Source: a virus
Virus record (IMG/VR): IMGVR_UViG_3300033149_003115
Span: 49,898 to 113,897 of that record
DNA: 64,000 nucleotides
Direction: 5' to 3' (one strand)
Position 1 is the stretch's first letter, and the number at the start of each line of letters is the position of its first letter. Below, piece by piece: positions 39,306 through 48,475 of the stretch. Position numbers and translations under genes: made by a program. The notes under the pieces are model-generated. The model was not told where the DNA came from. It ran no database searches and saw only the letters and a program-made list of their open reading frames with translations.

Positions 39306-41342
39306 TTAGAAATCCCTTCTTGTACGGGTAGCTATTATCAGATCAGCTAAGAAGTCATGATCCTGCTTAGCCTTCTCTATCAGCTCCTCCTTAGGTGGAG
39401 CAGATTGCTCTTTCCTCTCAGGCTCGGACTGAGCTGGCTTGTTACCATCCTCACTCCTTTCCTCTGATGGAGATTCCTCTTCATTCTCATTAGCATCGGG
39501 TTTAGGAGCCTCATCCTCCTCAGCTGGTTTGTCCTCATTCACACCTGGGCTCTCTGTGTCATCTGAGCCTTCCTCAGATAGCTCAGCTAGCTTGGCTTTC
39601 TTGTACTTAGCATACTTCTTACAGCTGGGGAGATGAGCTAACAGGTCTTTTCTGCTCTTGAACACCTTACCACAGAACTTACATCTGAAGACCTCTTCCA
39701 GTGTCTCCTTGTACATCTCACACTCCTTGTAATGCTCCTCCAGATCATCCACTAGCTCATTACAAAAGACACATCTCTTACGTCTAAGCTCTTCCGTGTC
39801 CTCACTCAGGTCATTGTCCTCCAGATTGTCCTCCTTCTTCTTCTCCTCTTTCTTCTCAGGGTACTTCCCCTCCTCATATTTCCCATATTCCTCTGAATGT
39901 TCTTTATTAAAGTGTTCTATCATTTCCTCCTTGGTGTCAAACTCCTTACCACACACTGGACACTTGACCTTCTCTTCCTTTCCTTCCTCTATGGTCTCTG
40001 GGTGGTCAGTGCCTATTGGTATAATGACTCCCTGGGACTTTGTTTCCTCTGTTTTCCCTCCTTTACTGATGTAATCCTTAGCTTCATCCTCAGTATCAAA
40101 CTGAGCCACTATTTTCCACATACCAAACCCTTTCTTACCAGTAGCCTGGAACACGACGTACTTGTTTCTCACTTTCTTGTAAGCTAGATCCCCCTTCTTT
40201 GGGTTCTCTGGTAACCCAGCCAGATCCTCCTCTGACATCTCAATAATGGGAACAGTTCCCATAGAGTCCTCAGATGCTGATCCTCTTGGGGGTAATAGCT
40301 TGTAAGCATCCTCACCCACCAGCTCAAGTAGCTTCTTAGCCTTCTCCTCACCAAAATGAGCTATTAGTCTTTCTCTCTCCGTCCTGGGTCCTGATCCCTC
40401 TGTGTCATCTGACTTCTCATAATAAGGATAATAGTAGGGGTAATAGGGGTAATAGTAATAATGTGGTACTGGGTAGTAGTAGTATCCCTTCTTCCTCTTA
40501 ACCCTTTTCTTAGTAGAAGGGTATTTCCCAGGTTGATAGTACTCGTAGATCACTCTCTTTCTCTTCAGAGCTTCAGCTAGGTCCATGAACTCCAGCTCTA
40601 CTTCCTCTACTTCACCATCTTGCTCATCCTCTGGCAACACTGCTACCTTAGGTGTTGATAGCTCAAAATACTCATCACTCACTTCTTTTCTCTCCTCCTT
40701 TAATTCTTTATCATTCTCATTATTAATAACTGTTTCTTTTATTATACCATAATACTTGTATACAGGGGTGTTATCCTCACCCTCGCTTAGTGTCTCTTTA
40801 GAGACTATAACACAAGCCTTACAAGCTGGGTTAGTAGTTAAGGAGTTATCAATAGGCTCATAATCAACCCCTTTCACCAGGGTACCATCGCTTATCTTTC
40901 TAAGCCTAGTCTTCATGCTAGTAGCTGGGAAAGTACCATCCTTAACCAGCTCAACAGCTTTGGGATCCACAACTTCAGCCTCATATAGTATAGCTCCCAG
41001 TGTGTCAGACCACTCCACCCTGGTGTGTTTACCAACATCTTTATCCTTAAACTCATCAGTCTTCTCATGCTCTACCTTGAGAGGTAGCTTAGCCAGCTTG
41101 TCTTTAAACCTCTCGTACATCTTCTTCAGTTCGTCTTTGGTGTAGAGCACTCCATTCCACATCCCCTCAGCTAGCAAAATACCAGATATCTTGATCTTAT
41201 TCTTAAGCTCTTGATCTATTCTGAAATTAGATAAGGTCTGGGTCTCTACATAGCTCAGGGTGACATCCTTAGAGCTAGACACCTGATTTCTTAAATAGGT
41301 ATTTTCAGCTATCAGCTCTTCCAGAATAGAATCATTACTCAT
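39306..41342 (-). CDS. Prohead protease fused to Tyr-rich belt, zinc fingers and scaffold tail
   Basis: A 678-residue protein. Residues ~45-185 match capsid maturation proteases: ISGILLAEGMWNGVLY, His92 in KVEHEKT, Ser142 in PATSMKTR, and NPACKACVI. Residues 286-308 contain 15 tyrosines among Pro and His. Residues 461-482 are a C2H2 zinc finger (CPVC ... H477, H482), with two C2HC fingers at 524-541 (CVFC ... H537, C541) and 554-574 (CKFC ... H570, C574). The last ~100 residues are Glu/Ser/Pro-rich and end in a charged helix, like a scaffold. The protease would cleave capsid and scaffold during maturation. Fusion of zinc fingers to a prohead protease is unusual. Confidence 0.82.
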   Translation of the reverse strand: MSNDSILEELIAENTYLRNQVSSSKDVTLSYVETQTLSNFRIDQELKNKIKISGILLAEGMWNGVLYTKDELKKMYERFKDKLAKLPLKVEHEKTDEFKDKDVGKHTRVEWSDTLGAILYEAEVVDPKAVELVKDGTFPATSMKTRLRKISDGTLVKGVDYEPIDNSLTTNPACKACVIVSKETLSEGEDNTPVYKYYGIIKETVINNENDKELKEERKEVSDEYFELSTPKVAVLPEDEQDGEVEEVELEFMDLAEALKRKRVIYEYYQPGKYPSTKKRVKRKKGYYYYPVPHYYYYPYYPYYYPYYEKSDDTEGSGPRTERERLIAHFGEEKAKKLLELVGEDAYKLLPPRGSASEDSMGTVPIIEMSEEDLAGLPENPKKGDLAYKKVRNKYVVFQATGKKGFGMWKIVAQFDTEDEAKDYISKGGKTEETKSQGVIIPIGTDHPETIEEGKEEKVKCPVCGKEFDTKEEMIEHFNKEHSEEYGKYEEGKYPEKKEEKKKEDNLEDNDLSEDTEELRRKRCVFCNELVDDLEEHYKECEMYKETLEEVFRCKFCGKVFKSRKDLLAHLPSCKKYAKYKKAKLAELSEEGSDDTESPGVNEDKPAEEDEAPKPDANENEEESPSEERSEDGNKPAQSEPERKEQSAPPKEELIEKAKQDHDFLADLIIATRTRRDF

Positions 41343-41376
41343 GTCATATCACTACTACTAAATTACTATCTTGATG

Positions 41377-41386
41377 TTTATAAATT
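41377..41386 (-). promoter_or_regulatory. TATA box for protease-scaffold/capsid operon
   Basis: The minus strand reads AATTTATAAA 35-44 bases before the ATG at 41342, with the 50-bp gap otherwise free. It would drive the protease, scaffold and second capsid genes separately from the upstream ligase operon. Confidence 0.65.
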
Positions 41387-41392
41387 CTTTTA

Positions 41393-41716
41393 TTATATGT
41401 AGAACTGTGAAGGCTCATCCTCCTCTTTTTCTAGCTCCAGCTTGGACTGTAGATACTTGGTCCACCTGACATCATTCTCTAAGAACATTACGGCTATGAC
41501 CTTAAACTCCTCAAAGATCCTCTTGAGATCATCCTCACTAAAGGAGTTCATAATAGTGGGGTTATCTAACCAGTATTTCCATCCCTGACAGCTAGAGACT
41601 ATTGCTCTATTACACTTTAGTATGTTAGTGAGGTATTCTAGTCTGTCCCTACTCCTAGACTTCTTGATCCTATTGATCTCTTCTCTTACCTTACCCAGCC
41701 ATTCCTCTATCTTCAT
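41393..41716 (-). CDS. DUF2153-like helical protein
   Basis: A 107-residue helical protein whose pattern (IEEWLGKVREEINRI, NRAIVSSCQGWKYWLDNP, FSEDDLKRIFEEF, FLENDVRWTKYL) matches my memory of the DUF2153 family of Thermoproteota (small proteins with a conserved GW..W..NP). Function unknown. If right, it is a clue to the host phylum. It follows the phosphoesterase gene with three bases between. Confidence 0.55.
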   Translation of the reverse strand: MKIEEWLGKVREEINRIKKSRSRDRLEYLTNILKCNRAIVSSCQGWKYWLDNPTIMNSFSEDDLKRIFEEFKVIAVMFLENDVRWTKYLQSKLELEKEEDEPSQFYI

Positions 41717-41719
41717 TAT

Positions 41720-43642
41720 CTATCCCTCTTTTCTGATCTGAGCATGACCCCATGAGTCCAGTCTATTCTTTTTTATCCATTGAATTGCATCCTTATAAGT
41801 CCATTCTTTACTAAAGGTGACATAAGGTATCCTAGCCTGGTGTATCCTGCCTGGCACTGAGTATAACCCAATCGCTATATCAACCCCTTTGGGGATCTCC
41901 AGATCAGGTAGATATGCTTTGATCTTCTCATCAGGCTCAACCTTGGTAAATCTTCTTAGATCGTATATCCTAACTATGAAGTGATCCCACCCTTTTCTCT
42001 GCTCTATTCTGAGTGGTGAGAATGGTTTACCCTCTCTTGGATCCCCTTCTTTATCAAGTTCATAGTAGAATGACAATAGTGATAGCTCACCAGGTAGCTT
42101 GGACTTCATGAACTCCCATATCCTATCCTTTTTCCTAGCTATATAGAAACCCCTGAGCTTTTTCCCATGTAGCTCCAGTGATAAGAAATTAAGACTATCA
42201 GATAAGAGAGTGACATTGCCATGATCTAGTGTCCTGACTTTGCTCCACACACCAAAAGCTTTCATCTTGGTGCTCTTAGGCTTCACCCTCATCCATTCCA
42301 TGTCATAGCACCTCTTACGAACAGCTCTGATAGGCTCCTCCACTTTTGTAGTTCTGGGATCCTTGTACAAATTAAGCTCTTCCAGGTACTTCTGACCTCC
42401 AAGCTTCCATCTTAGATCCCAGTGTATCTTCCCAGAGTCCATAGGAAACTCATGTTCATCTAAGACAAACACCCCTTTGGTGAGATCCATCTCTTGTGAT
42501 AGCTTCTCAAACACAAAGGTATCTGTACCTTTCTCCTCTTGTCTAATTTCCCACTTACCTTTTAGCTTTCTACCTTTGAAGTTAAGGGAGATAATCTCTA
42601 CTCCCTCTTCTATAGTAGTGTTGTAAGAAGCTTCTCCTCTGTCTATAATGGTATATTTTCCCAATAACCTCTTATTAGGATTAAAGTTAGTGTCTGGTTG
42701 GGTAGGACCCTCGTATGTCAACCATTTCCTACTAGATCTTTCAAGCTCATAAGCAGACATTATCTTGTCTTTAAGAGGGTAACCATCCAGCAGAAAAGTT
42801 CGTACTTTACCACTCCCTTTATCATCTAGTAGCAGGAACCATCTAAACTGAGGCATCTGTCTACCACTTTTAGCCCTAGCTCCAAACCATGATGACAACC
42901 CTAGTGTGAACTTTATACTGGATAGCTCACTAAGCTCTCCTCTCATGTATTTGATCCATCTCTCGTATTCCTTAGGGAAGTTCTTCTTAGCCCATTCCTC
43001 TGGGAAAGGTACAATCCCCTTTGGTGGTTTCCATCCCTTCTTGATACCTCTGGAAATAGCATAAGGTGTTTTGTCCTTAGCCACCATGAATCTCCACATA
43101 CGCTCTGATTTCCCAGTAGGTCTCTTAGTCTTAGGATCAATCTTCTGTACTTTGATAGCTCTAAACACTAATCTAGTCCAGTCCTTCCATGTGTTCCCTT
43201 TTACAAAGTACTCCAGGTAATAGGGTTTCAGAGCACCAAACTTGACCTTCAGTCTGTCTAGTACTCTCATGTGCCCTTCAGCCTCCTCCCCAGCTCCCAC
43301 CTCTCCAGGCTTGAAGGTGAACACCTCCCCTATCTTTAGGTTCTTGAATAACCACTGCTTGGGTTGTATAGCTTTGGTCTCAGCTCTAAATCCCTTCCCT
43401 GGAACCAGCTTGTCCATTGTAGGAGGGTTATCGGTGTTAAATCCCACTATAGCAAAACCTACCAGGTGATCATCAACACTGAACCTAATATCATAATGGG
43501 AGGATCTCCCAATATCATGTCTCTCTATCACTCCTTCAGTGATCTTGTTACCCTTAGGATATTCCAGGTATCTAGATTGTAGATCTATACATACCTTGGG
43601 AGGTACATATAGTTCATCCAACATTTCTTTACTTATCCTCAT
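41720..43642 (-). CDS. Protein with two LigD-like 3'-phosphoesterase modules
   Basis: A 640-residue protein. Module 1 begins IERHDIGRSSHYDIRF (His42, His49, Asp51), the signature of LigD 3'-phosphoesterase (PE) domains (HDxxxxHYDxR), and closes with LNFKGRKLKGKWEIR (353-367). Module 2 starts DEHEFPMDSGKIHWDLRW (His397, His407) and closes with LELHGKKLRGFYIARK (488-503). A large region sits inside module 1. PE domains clean 3' phosphates or ribonucleotides at DNA ends before ligation. Its ATG overlaps the stop of the ligase gene, so the two probably form an end-processing and sealing pair. I see no Ku. Confidence 0.75.
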   Translation of the reverse strand: MRISKEMLDELYVPPKVCIDLQSRYLEYPKGNKITEGVIERHDIGRSSHYDIRFSVDDHLVGFAIVGFNTDNPPTMDKLVPGKGFRAETKAIQPKQWLFKNLKIGEVFTFKPGEVGAGEEAEGHMRVLDRLKVKFGALKPYYLEYFVKGNTWKDWTRLVFRAIKVQKIDPKTKRPTGKSERMWRFMVAKDKTPYAISRGIKKGWKPPKGIVPFPEEWAKKNFPKEYERWIKYMRGELSELSSIKFTLGLSSWFGARAKSGRQMPQFRWFLLLDDKGSGKVRTFLLDGYPLKDKIMSAYELERSSRKWLTYEGPTQPDTNFNPNKRLLGKYTIIDRGEASYNTTIEEGVEIISLNFKGRKLKGKWEIRQEEKGTDTFVFEKLSQEMDLTKGVFVLDEHEFPMDSGKIHWDLRWKLGGQKYLEELNLYKDPRTTKVEEPIRAVRKRCYDMEWMRVKPKSTKMKAFGVWSKVRTLDHGNVTLLSDSLNFLSLELHGKKLRGFYIARKKDRIWEFMKSKLPGELSLLSFYYELDKEGDPREGKPFSPLRIEQRKGWDHFIVRIYDLRRFTKVEPDEKIKAYLPDLEIPKGVDIAIGLYSVPGRIHQARIPYVTFSKEWTYKDAIQWIKKNRLDSWGHAQIRKEG

Positions 43643-46600
43643 CTATCTATCTCCTCTACCTTATAATCTGATGTAACAATCTTGGGATATGGCTTTCTAT
43701 TATAAGTCTTCATACCATAGTAATACCCCTTCACATACACACATTTGTAGATATTAGCCAAAGGACAGGCTATAGGGTATTTGAGATGCTCTATCTTGAC
43801 CTTGGTTAGCTCTTCATTCCTAGGTTTAATAAATATCTGCTTAAGAGGACATATCCGCTTATCTTCAGAGAATGGACAAGGGGGTAGCCTGATGATGACC
43901 TCAGGTTCTATACTTTCCAGTTCTTCCATAGATAGTGACCTAATATCCTTAGGAGCTGGTCTGGTCCTAAGCTTAGCTATCCTCTCTACTGTAGTCAGAG
44001 TATCAGGTTCGGTCTTGTCAGCTCTTTTCTCTTTAAAGAGAGGAAACATCCAAGTATATTTCATCTTACCATCTTCATTTACATATTTCCTTATTCTAAT
44101 AGGCATTACAGTTATTATATCTCCTCTCTTACACTTGACATCAGTGGCATAAGTCTTCCCTATAATAGCATAGTGTTTACCCCTGTACTCAACCACGTTG
44201 TCCTTCTGGAACTCATTAACTTTATTCTCAGGGATCAAGTATACTGAAATATACATATAGTTACCCATAGGCTCTCCAGTCTTGGTCCTCTTCTTCTCCT
44301 CTTTATCCCACACCATGACATCTATTTCCTTTAGGTTCTTGAGTTTACACATTCTCTCTGAACGGTTTTCTCCTTTGTACTTGATAGGATATAATAAACT
44401 AGCTGCTTTAGCAACCACACCTTCACTACCATTATAGTTCCTCATCTTTCTAACAGCATCTATGAACTCTTTAGGAGTTGTAGCAACTATGGATCTAACC
44501 CTGTCTAGATACCTAGCATCTTTAGGTACCACTTTATCAAGGATCTTAAACCTCTCAGAGTATGGTTTATCCACTAATGTCTCTCCATCTAGATACATTA
44601 TATCATAGAAGACATACACCACCTTATCCTCAAACCCTTCAGGAACTTTACCAGAAGTGATAACAGCTGTGTCCTCTCTCTCCATGAGCGGATACCTGTC
44701 TCTCTTGATCCTAGCTGACTTGACCTTGACATTGCTAGGTATTTTGAAAGCTACCATTTCCCCATCCAGGATACATTCATCACACTTTAGCTTCTCCTTG
44801 ATCTCCTTAACAACATTGGGGAACTGACTAGCTCTGTCCCTTTGTCTATCCTCAGTTATTATTTTCACCATGTCCTTGCTCTTATCAATGTGTAATTGGA
44901 GCCTCCTCCCATCAACCTTCTCCTGAACATATATCCCCTCATCCAGGTATCTCTTAGCCCATTTCTCATACATATCCTGGGGATCAAAGAACTCATATTT
45001 GAAAAACCCTGACTTGGGTTTAAGTCCTATAATTGGTTTACCAACCTTAAGCTTGGTGTTTCTAAGGATGACATTCTTACTGAGGTCTCTATAAGGACCA
45101 AACCCTCTAACAAAGTCATCCTTAGGCACTTTGATCAGCCCATAATGATATGCTGGGTAGCTCATACCTATTGAAGGACCATTAGGGTCAAACACTGGAT
45201 GAATAAGCTTAGCTAACCACGAGGGCTTGATCTCTTTTATAGCTTTTATCACCCTGGGATCTGGGTACTGTCTAAGAACCAAGTCCTGATCATGGGTCTT
45301 GTCAGCTTTACCCTCATTGGCTCTTCTACCAGTGAAGTAAGCTGCCCAGGGTTGTCCTCTGATAGGGATAATAGATGGAGCTGCATTGTAGATATCTTCT
45401 ATAGTGATCTCACCCTCTGGTTCTGGTACATCATCATCCTCTTCTGATAACCCCTTGATTGTTGGGTATTCAGTCACCTCTAACTCTATAGCTTTTTCCA
45501 GGATATTGTCTCCTCTATATTTCTCCCATAGTCCTCTCTTGAACATTTCTATTCCTACAAAAGTGGCACTATCTTGGATGTTCTCAGGTATTCTATTTGG
45601 CTCATCAGCTGTTTCTTTAGCTCTTTCTACTAAGAACTTCCATACATCTACAAGCTCCTTATCCGTTAACTCTTTAACAAATACTATATCAATATCTTCT
45701 ATCCTCATACCTTCAGGTAGCTTCCATCTTAGTTCCTTGCTCTCTTTCCATGGAATCTCCTTACCATATATCTCTATAGCTTTCCTAAACCCCTCAGCTG
45801 CATATTTGGTATATGTCTCTGGTCTGTTGAACTCAAACCCTCTCCTGATCATTTCTGGCAATAGTTTCTTAGCTATAAACCACACCATGTCGTCTTCTTT
45901 CCAGTTCTTGTACTTCTTTCCCTGTCTCATGTTAGAATAATGTCCTAGTGCTAGTCTAAAGTCATCCCCAAGCTGTTTCTTACTTACCTTTCTAGGATCA
46001 TAAGTCTTAATGTCCATGAATAACCAGTCCACAGCTCTATCACAGCTGGTTCTACTTAGATGTTCTAACCCTCTATCTATCATTTCCTTAGCTATCATGA
46101 AATGCATCTCACAGCAATCTGATAGTAGATCTCCACATGAATGGAAATATGCATGATAATACTCCAGATCAGATAAGCTCATACTCCTGGGAGTGATGAT
46201 CTTGATCTTATCATATCCCACAAAGACCTGTGCTCCTCGAGGAACTCTAATAGGCTTAGGAGCTGGAAGCTTGGTGAACTTAAATTCATAAGCATATAGT
46301 TTGTCTTTATCCCTCCACCACTCCCTGTACTCTTCACTTGTTATTCTATGCCTGTCCCTGAGCTTATCAAATTCTTCCTTACTGATCTCTCTAGGCTCTT
46401 CTAGGGATATTATACCATAAAGTAGCTTATTATCTATCAAGTACATATCCTCATTGACATGGGATGTGAACTTCTTAGACTTAACTATCAGGGTCTTCTT
46501 ACCCTTGTAGATCAGATCAGCATGTCTAGGGACCAGGTACAGACATGTCTTGATCCCTGAAGGGAATACCTTAGGAGTTATAGCATCAACATCAGAGGGT

Positions 46601-46920
46601 TTAAGAGCTAGATCAGAGCTCTTAGGCTCTATGTGAAAATGATAATGATCTTTTATCTTCCTATTTTCAAATCTAAGCTTGTACTTGTCATCACCATAGA
46701 CATCTCTACCTATCCTATGAGCATGTTCCATCATCTTGTCAATCATCTCTTTAGGAGGTCTTGTAGTGTGCTCTCTATACACAACCATAGGGACTTTACA
46801 GGTTAAGCAGTCAGCTATCCAGTAACGTGCTTTGTTAGTGAGAAGATCCTCTCTTTTCTCAGGGTAGTACCAATGAGTCTTCTTCTCTGCTTTACATAGA
46901 TCACACTTAGAACTATTCAT
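43639..46920 (-). CDS. Giant multidomain ATP-dependent DNA ligase
   Basis: About 1,093 residues from the ATG preceded by AGAGGAGT (the frame extends 37 codons further, without a better start). Residues 5-98 look like a HIT-like domain (CDLCKAEKKTHWYY, MVVYREHT, KDHYHFHIEP). Residues ~110-220 resemble an ASCH/PUA-like barrel. The ligase core starts near residue 640: motif I EKVDGRR with the adenylated Lys668, motif III DIMYLDGE, motif IV EGVVAKAA and motif V CKLKNL. C-terminal cysteines (CPFSEDKRICPL ... CPLANIYKC) suggest a metal site. Cellular archaeal ligases are about 560-610 residues, so this is nearly double. It heads the minus-strand late operon. Confidence 0.88.
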   Translation of the reverse strand: MNSSKCDLCKAEKKTHWYYPEKREDLLTNKARYWIADCLTCKVPMVVYREHTTRPPKEMIDKMMEHAHRIGRDVYGDDKYKLRFENRKIKDHYHFHIEPKSSDLALKPSDVDAITPKVFPSGIKTCLYLVPRHADLIYKGKKTLIVKSKKFTSHVNEDMYLIDNKLLYGIISLEEPREISKEEFDKLRDRHRITSEEYREWWRDKDKLYAYEFKFTKLPAPKPIRVPRGAQVFVGYDKIKIITPRSMSLSDLEYYHAYFHSCGDLLSDCCEMHFMIAKEMIDRGLEHLSRTSCDRAVDWLFMDIKTYDPRKVSKKQLGDDFRLALGHYSNMRQGKKYKNWKEDDMVWFIAKKLLPEMIRRGFEFNRPETYTKYAAEGFRKAIEIYGKEIPWKESKELRWKLPEGMRIEDIDIVFVKELTDKELVDVWKFLVERAKETADEPNRIPENIQDSATFVGIEMFKRGLWEKYRGDNILEKAIELEVTEYPTIKGLSEEDDDVPEPEGEITIEDIYNAAPSIIPIRGQPWAAYFTGRRANEGKADKTHDQDLVLRQYPDPRVIKAIKEIKPSWLAKLIHPVFDPNGPSIGMSYPAYHYGLIKVPKDDFVRGFGPYRDLSKNVILRNTKLKVGKPIIGLKPKSGFFKYEFFDPQDMYEKWAKRYLDEGIYVQEKVDGRRLQLHIDKSKDMVKIITEDRQRDRASQFPNVVKEIKEKLKCDECILDGEMVAFKIPSNVKVKSARIKRDRYPLMEREDTAVITSGKVPEGFEDKVVYVFYDIMYLDGETLVDKPYSERFKILDKVVPKDARYLDRVRSIVATTPKEFIDAVRKMRNYNGSEGVVAKAASLLYPIKYKGENRSERMCKLKNLKEIDVMVWDKEEKKRTKTGEPMGNYMYISVYLIPENKVNEFQKDNVVEYRGKHYAIIGKTYATDVKCKRGDIITVMPIRIRKYVNEDGKMKYTWMFPLFKEKRADKTEPDTLTTVERIAKLRTRPAPKDIRSLSMEELESIEPEVIIRLPPCPFSEDKRICPLKQIFIKPRNEELTKVKIEHLKYPIACPLANIYKCVYVKGYYYGMKTYNRKPYPKIVTSDYKVEEIDR

Positions 46921-46985
46921 AGATACTCCTCTTGAACTAAATAAGAAAGCTATTGACTTATTAATATTCTCATTGCTTATCTTAA

Positions 46986-46995
46986 TCTTTATATG
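46986..46995 (-). promoter_or_regulatory. TATA box for ligase operon (divergent region)
   Basis: The minus strand reads CATATAAAGA 66-75 bases before the ligase ATG at 46920. It shares the 167-bp gap with the plus-strand tail promoter, so head/ligase and tail operons fire divergently from one control region. Confidence 0.6.
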
Positions 46996-47023
46996 AAGCA
47001 TCTGATATCTATTAGATTGACAA

Positions 47024-47039
47024 ACCTTCAAGGGAAGGT
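47024..47039. other. Hairpin/palindrome between divergent operons
   Basis: ACCTTC (47024-47029) and GAAGGT (47034-47039) pair around AAGG. It lies between the two opposing TATA boxes, a natural place for a regulator binding site that controls both late operons. Confidence 0.4.
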
Positions 47040-47042
47040 CTT

Positions 47043-47050
47043 GTTATAAA
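47043..47050 (+). promoter_or_regulatory. TATA box for tail operon
   Basis: GTTATAAA lies 38-45 bases before the tail-tube ATG at 47088; GGAGGTAAG (47070-47078) is the ribosome binding site. The transcript start would fall close to that site. Confidence 0.6.
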
Positions 47051-47087
47051 GTAAACCTAATAAGTATTAGGAGGTAAGTAAGAGAGA

Positions 47088-48047
47088 ATGTCATACTTTA
47101 CTGACAGATGGATCAAGTTCAAAGAGGAGGATAGCTGGGGAGAGTGGGCAACACCTGACACCTTCCCCAACTACTTGCTAGAATGGTCAGCTACCTCTAC
47201 TGAGAATAAGAGTGAGGAGGATCTAATAGGTGGATCCAGGGACTGGAGGAAAAGAGTCTGGTTAGAAGAGGGAGTGGTTGCTAGATGGTTACAGGAGCTA
47301 GTATCAGCTAAGATCTATAAGTATATCCTGGGATCCAGAACTGGTACAGGTGATACGGTATCTCCAAGTTCAAGTACATATTCTCTATCATCCACATTAC
47401 CATCAATAAGTGTCTATAGAGGGTTATACCCTGATGAGTCTGGTGGAACTTTCAGCTTAGGATACTATGGTCTCAAGGTGGATACATCAGAGCTAACCAT
47501 CGAAGAGTCTGGTGATGTCAGATTAGAGCTTAACTTTGCAGGTAGAGGGGTCACAATACCCTCTGCAATATCCAAGCCTACTCTGGACATGGATGTTGAG
47601 GCATTTGCATTTCATCATTCCTCTATTGACATCATCACAAACACTGGGAGCACCTTGTCATGTTCATTGACTCCTAGGTTAGTAATATCCACTAACTCTA
47701 ACCTAACTGCCAGGTATTCAGCTGGATCTGGCTCATATAGACCAACAGAGCTTAGAGAGGGAGCTTTCCAAGTCAGTGGTAGAATAACCATGAGTGGTCA
47801 GCTCAGCTCTATAGCTTCACAGATCATAAACAGAACTGACAACACTATCAAGGCATACCTTAAGAAGGCAGGAAGCACCATCACATTCACACTAAACAAT
47901 GTAACATTTGATGAGCTTCCAGATGAGATACGGGGACTAGAACCAGTAGAGATAGAAATACCCTTTGTGGCTAGACCTGAATCAGGATCAGATGCCCTTA
48001 CTGTTGTTGAGACTTCCACTACAGCTTATGAAGACCTCCCGATCTAG
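47088..48047 (+). CDS. Tail tube protein
   Basis: A 319-residue beta-rich protein with a helical start (YFTDRWIKFKEEDSWGEW), a long Ser/Thr/Gly-rich middle and alternating strands (DVRLELNFAGRGV, FQVSGRITMSGQL, STITFTLNNVTFDELP, EIPFVA). This is the profile of siphovirus tail tube proteins of the archaeal-virus and lambda gpV type; position before the frameshifted chaperone and the tape measure confirms it. It would stack as hexamer rings around the tape measure. No sheath gene was found, so the tail is probably non-contractile. Confidence 0.8.
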   Translation: MSYFTDRWIKFKEEDSWGEWATPDTFPNYLLEWSATSTENKSEEDLIGGSRDWRKRVWLEEGVVARWLQELVSAKIYKYILGSRTGTGDTVSPSSSTYSLSSTLPSISVYRGLYPDESGGTFSLGYYGLKVDTSELTIEESGDVRLELNFAGRGVTIPSAISKPTLDMDVEAFAFHHSSIDIITNTGSTLSCSLTPRLVISTNSNLTARYSAGSGSYRPTELREGAFQVSGRITMSGQLSSIASQIINRTDNTIKAYLKKAGSTITFTLNNVTFDELPDEIRGLEPVEIEIPFVARPESGSDALTVVETSTTAYEDLPI

Positions 48048-48073
48048 GCTTAGGGAGAAAGAGGTGAGCATTA

Positions 48074-48475
48074 ATGGATGAATCTATCATCTCCTTAAAT
48101 GATATACTCGATAACCCATCTAGGGTCTTGGAGGTGAAGGGGATAGGAAACATTATGGTGAGAGATCCCACTACCAAGGACAGATTAGAAGCTAGGGATC
48201 AAGCTAAGAAGGATCCAAGATGGGAGTCCATGAGCCAGGAGGAAAGGTTAGGACTGATTCAAGATCTCATAGCTATCAAAATGATGGTAGAACCTAAGGT
48301 CACCATAGATGATTATTATAATGCCAACAGTGTCAAGCTCATGAACATCATAGATGCTATAGTGATAGACTACACCAAGAGGTTCCAATCCCTGACTAAG
48401 AAGAGAGAGAAGGAGATTAGGGATTTTTTAGAACTCCTGAGGGAAGGCAATCCAGGGAGTTCTACTACATCTTAA
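48074..48475 (+). CDS. Tail assembly chaperone (gpG-like)
   Basis: A 133-residue, acidic to neutral helical protein between tail tube and tape measure, the invariable place of the tail assembly chaperone. It begins with a short strand region (VKGIGNIMVRDPT) and continues as helices (EERLGLIQDLIAIKMMVEP). Near its end, nt 48424-48430 spell T_TTT_TTA in the reading frame, which lets a fraction of ribosomes continue in the -1 frame and make the longer product. It should coat the tape measure during tail assembly. Confidence 0.85.
   Translation: MDESIISLNDILDNPSRVLEVKGIGNIMVRDPTTKDRLEARDQAKKDPRWESMSQEERLGLIQDLIAIKMMVEPKVTIDDYYNANSVKLMNIIDAIVIDYTKRFQSLTKKREKEIRDFLELLREGNPGSSTTS

Noticed and set aside
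39439-39636. Ser-rich plus-strand frames opposite the protease/scaffold gene
   Set aside because: They arise from the complement of Glu/Ser-rich scaffold codons and have no promoter or binding site.
45404-45940. Plus-strand frame of 178 codons inside the ligase gene
   Set aside because: Antisense to a conserved multidomain ligase; composition is that of a mirror frame.
46921-47031. 37-codon N-terminal extension of the ligase
   Set aside because: It would cross the TATA box and has no ribosome binding site, whereas ATG 46920 follows AGAGGAGT and directly precedes the conserved CDLC segment.
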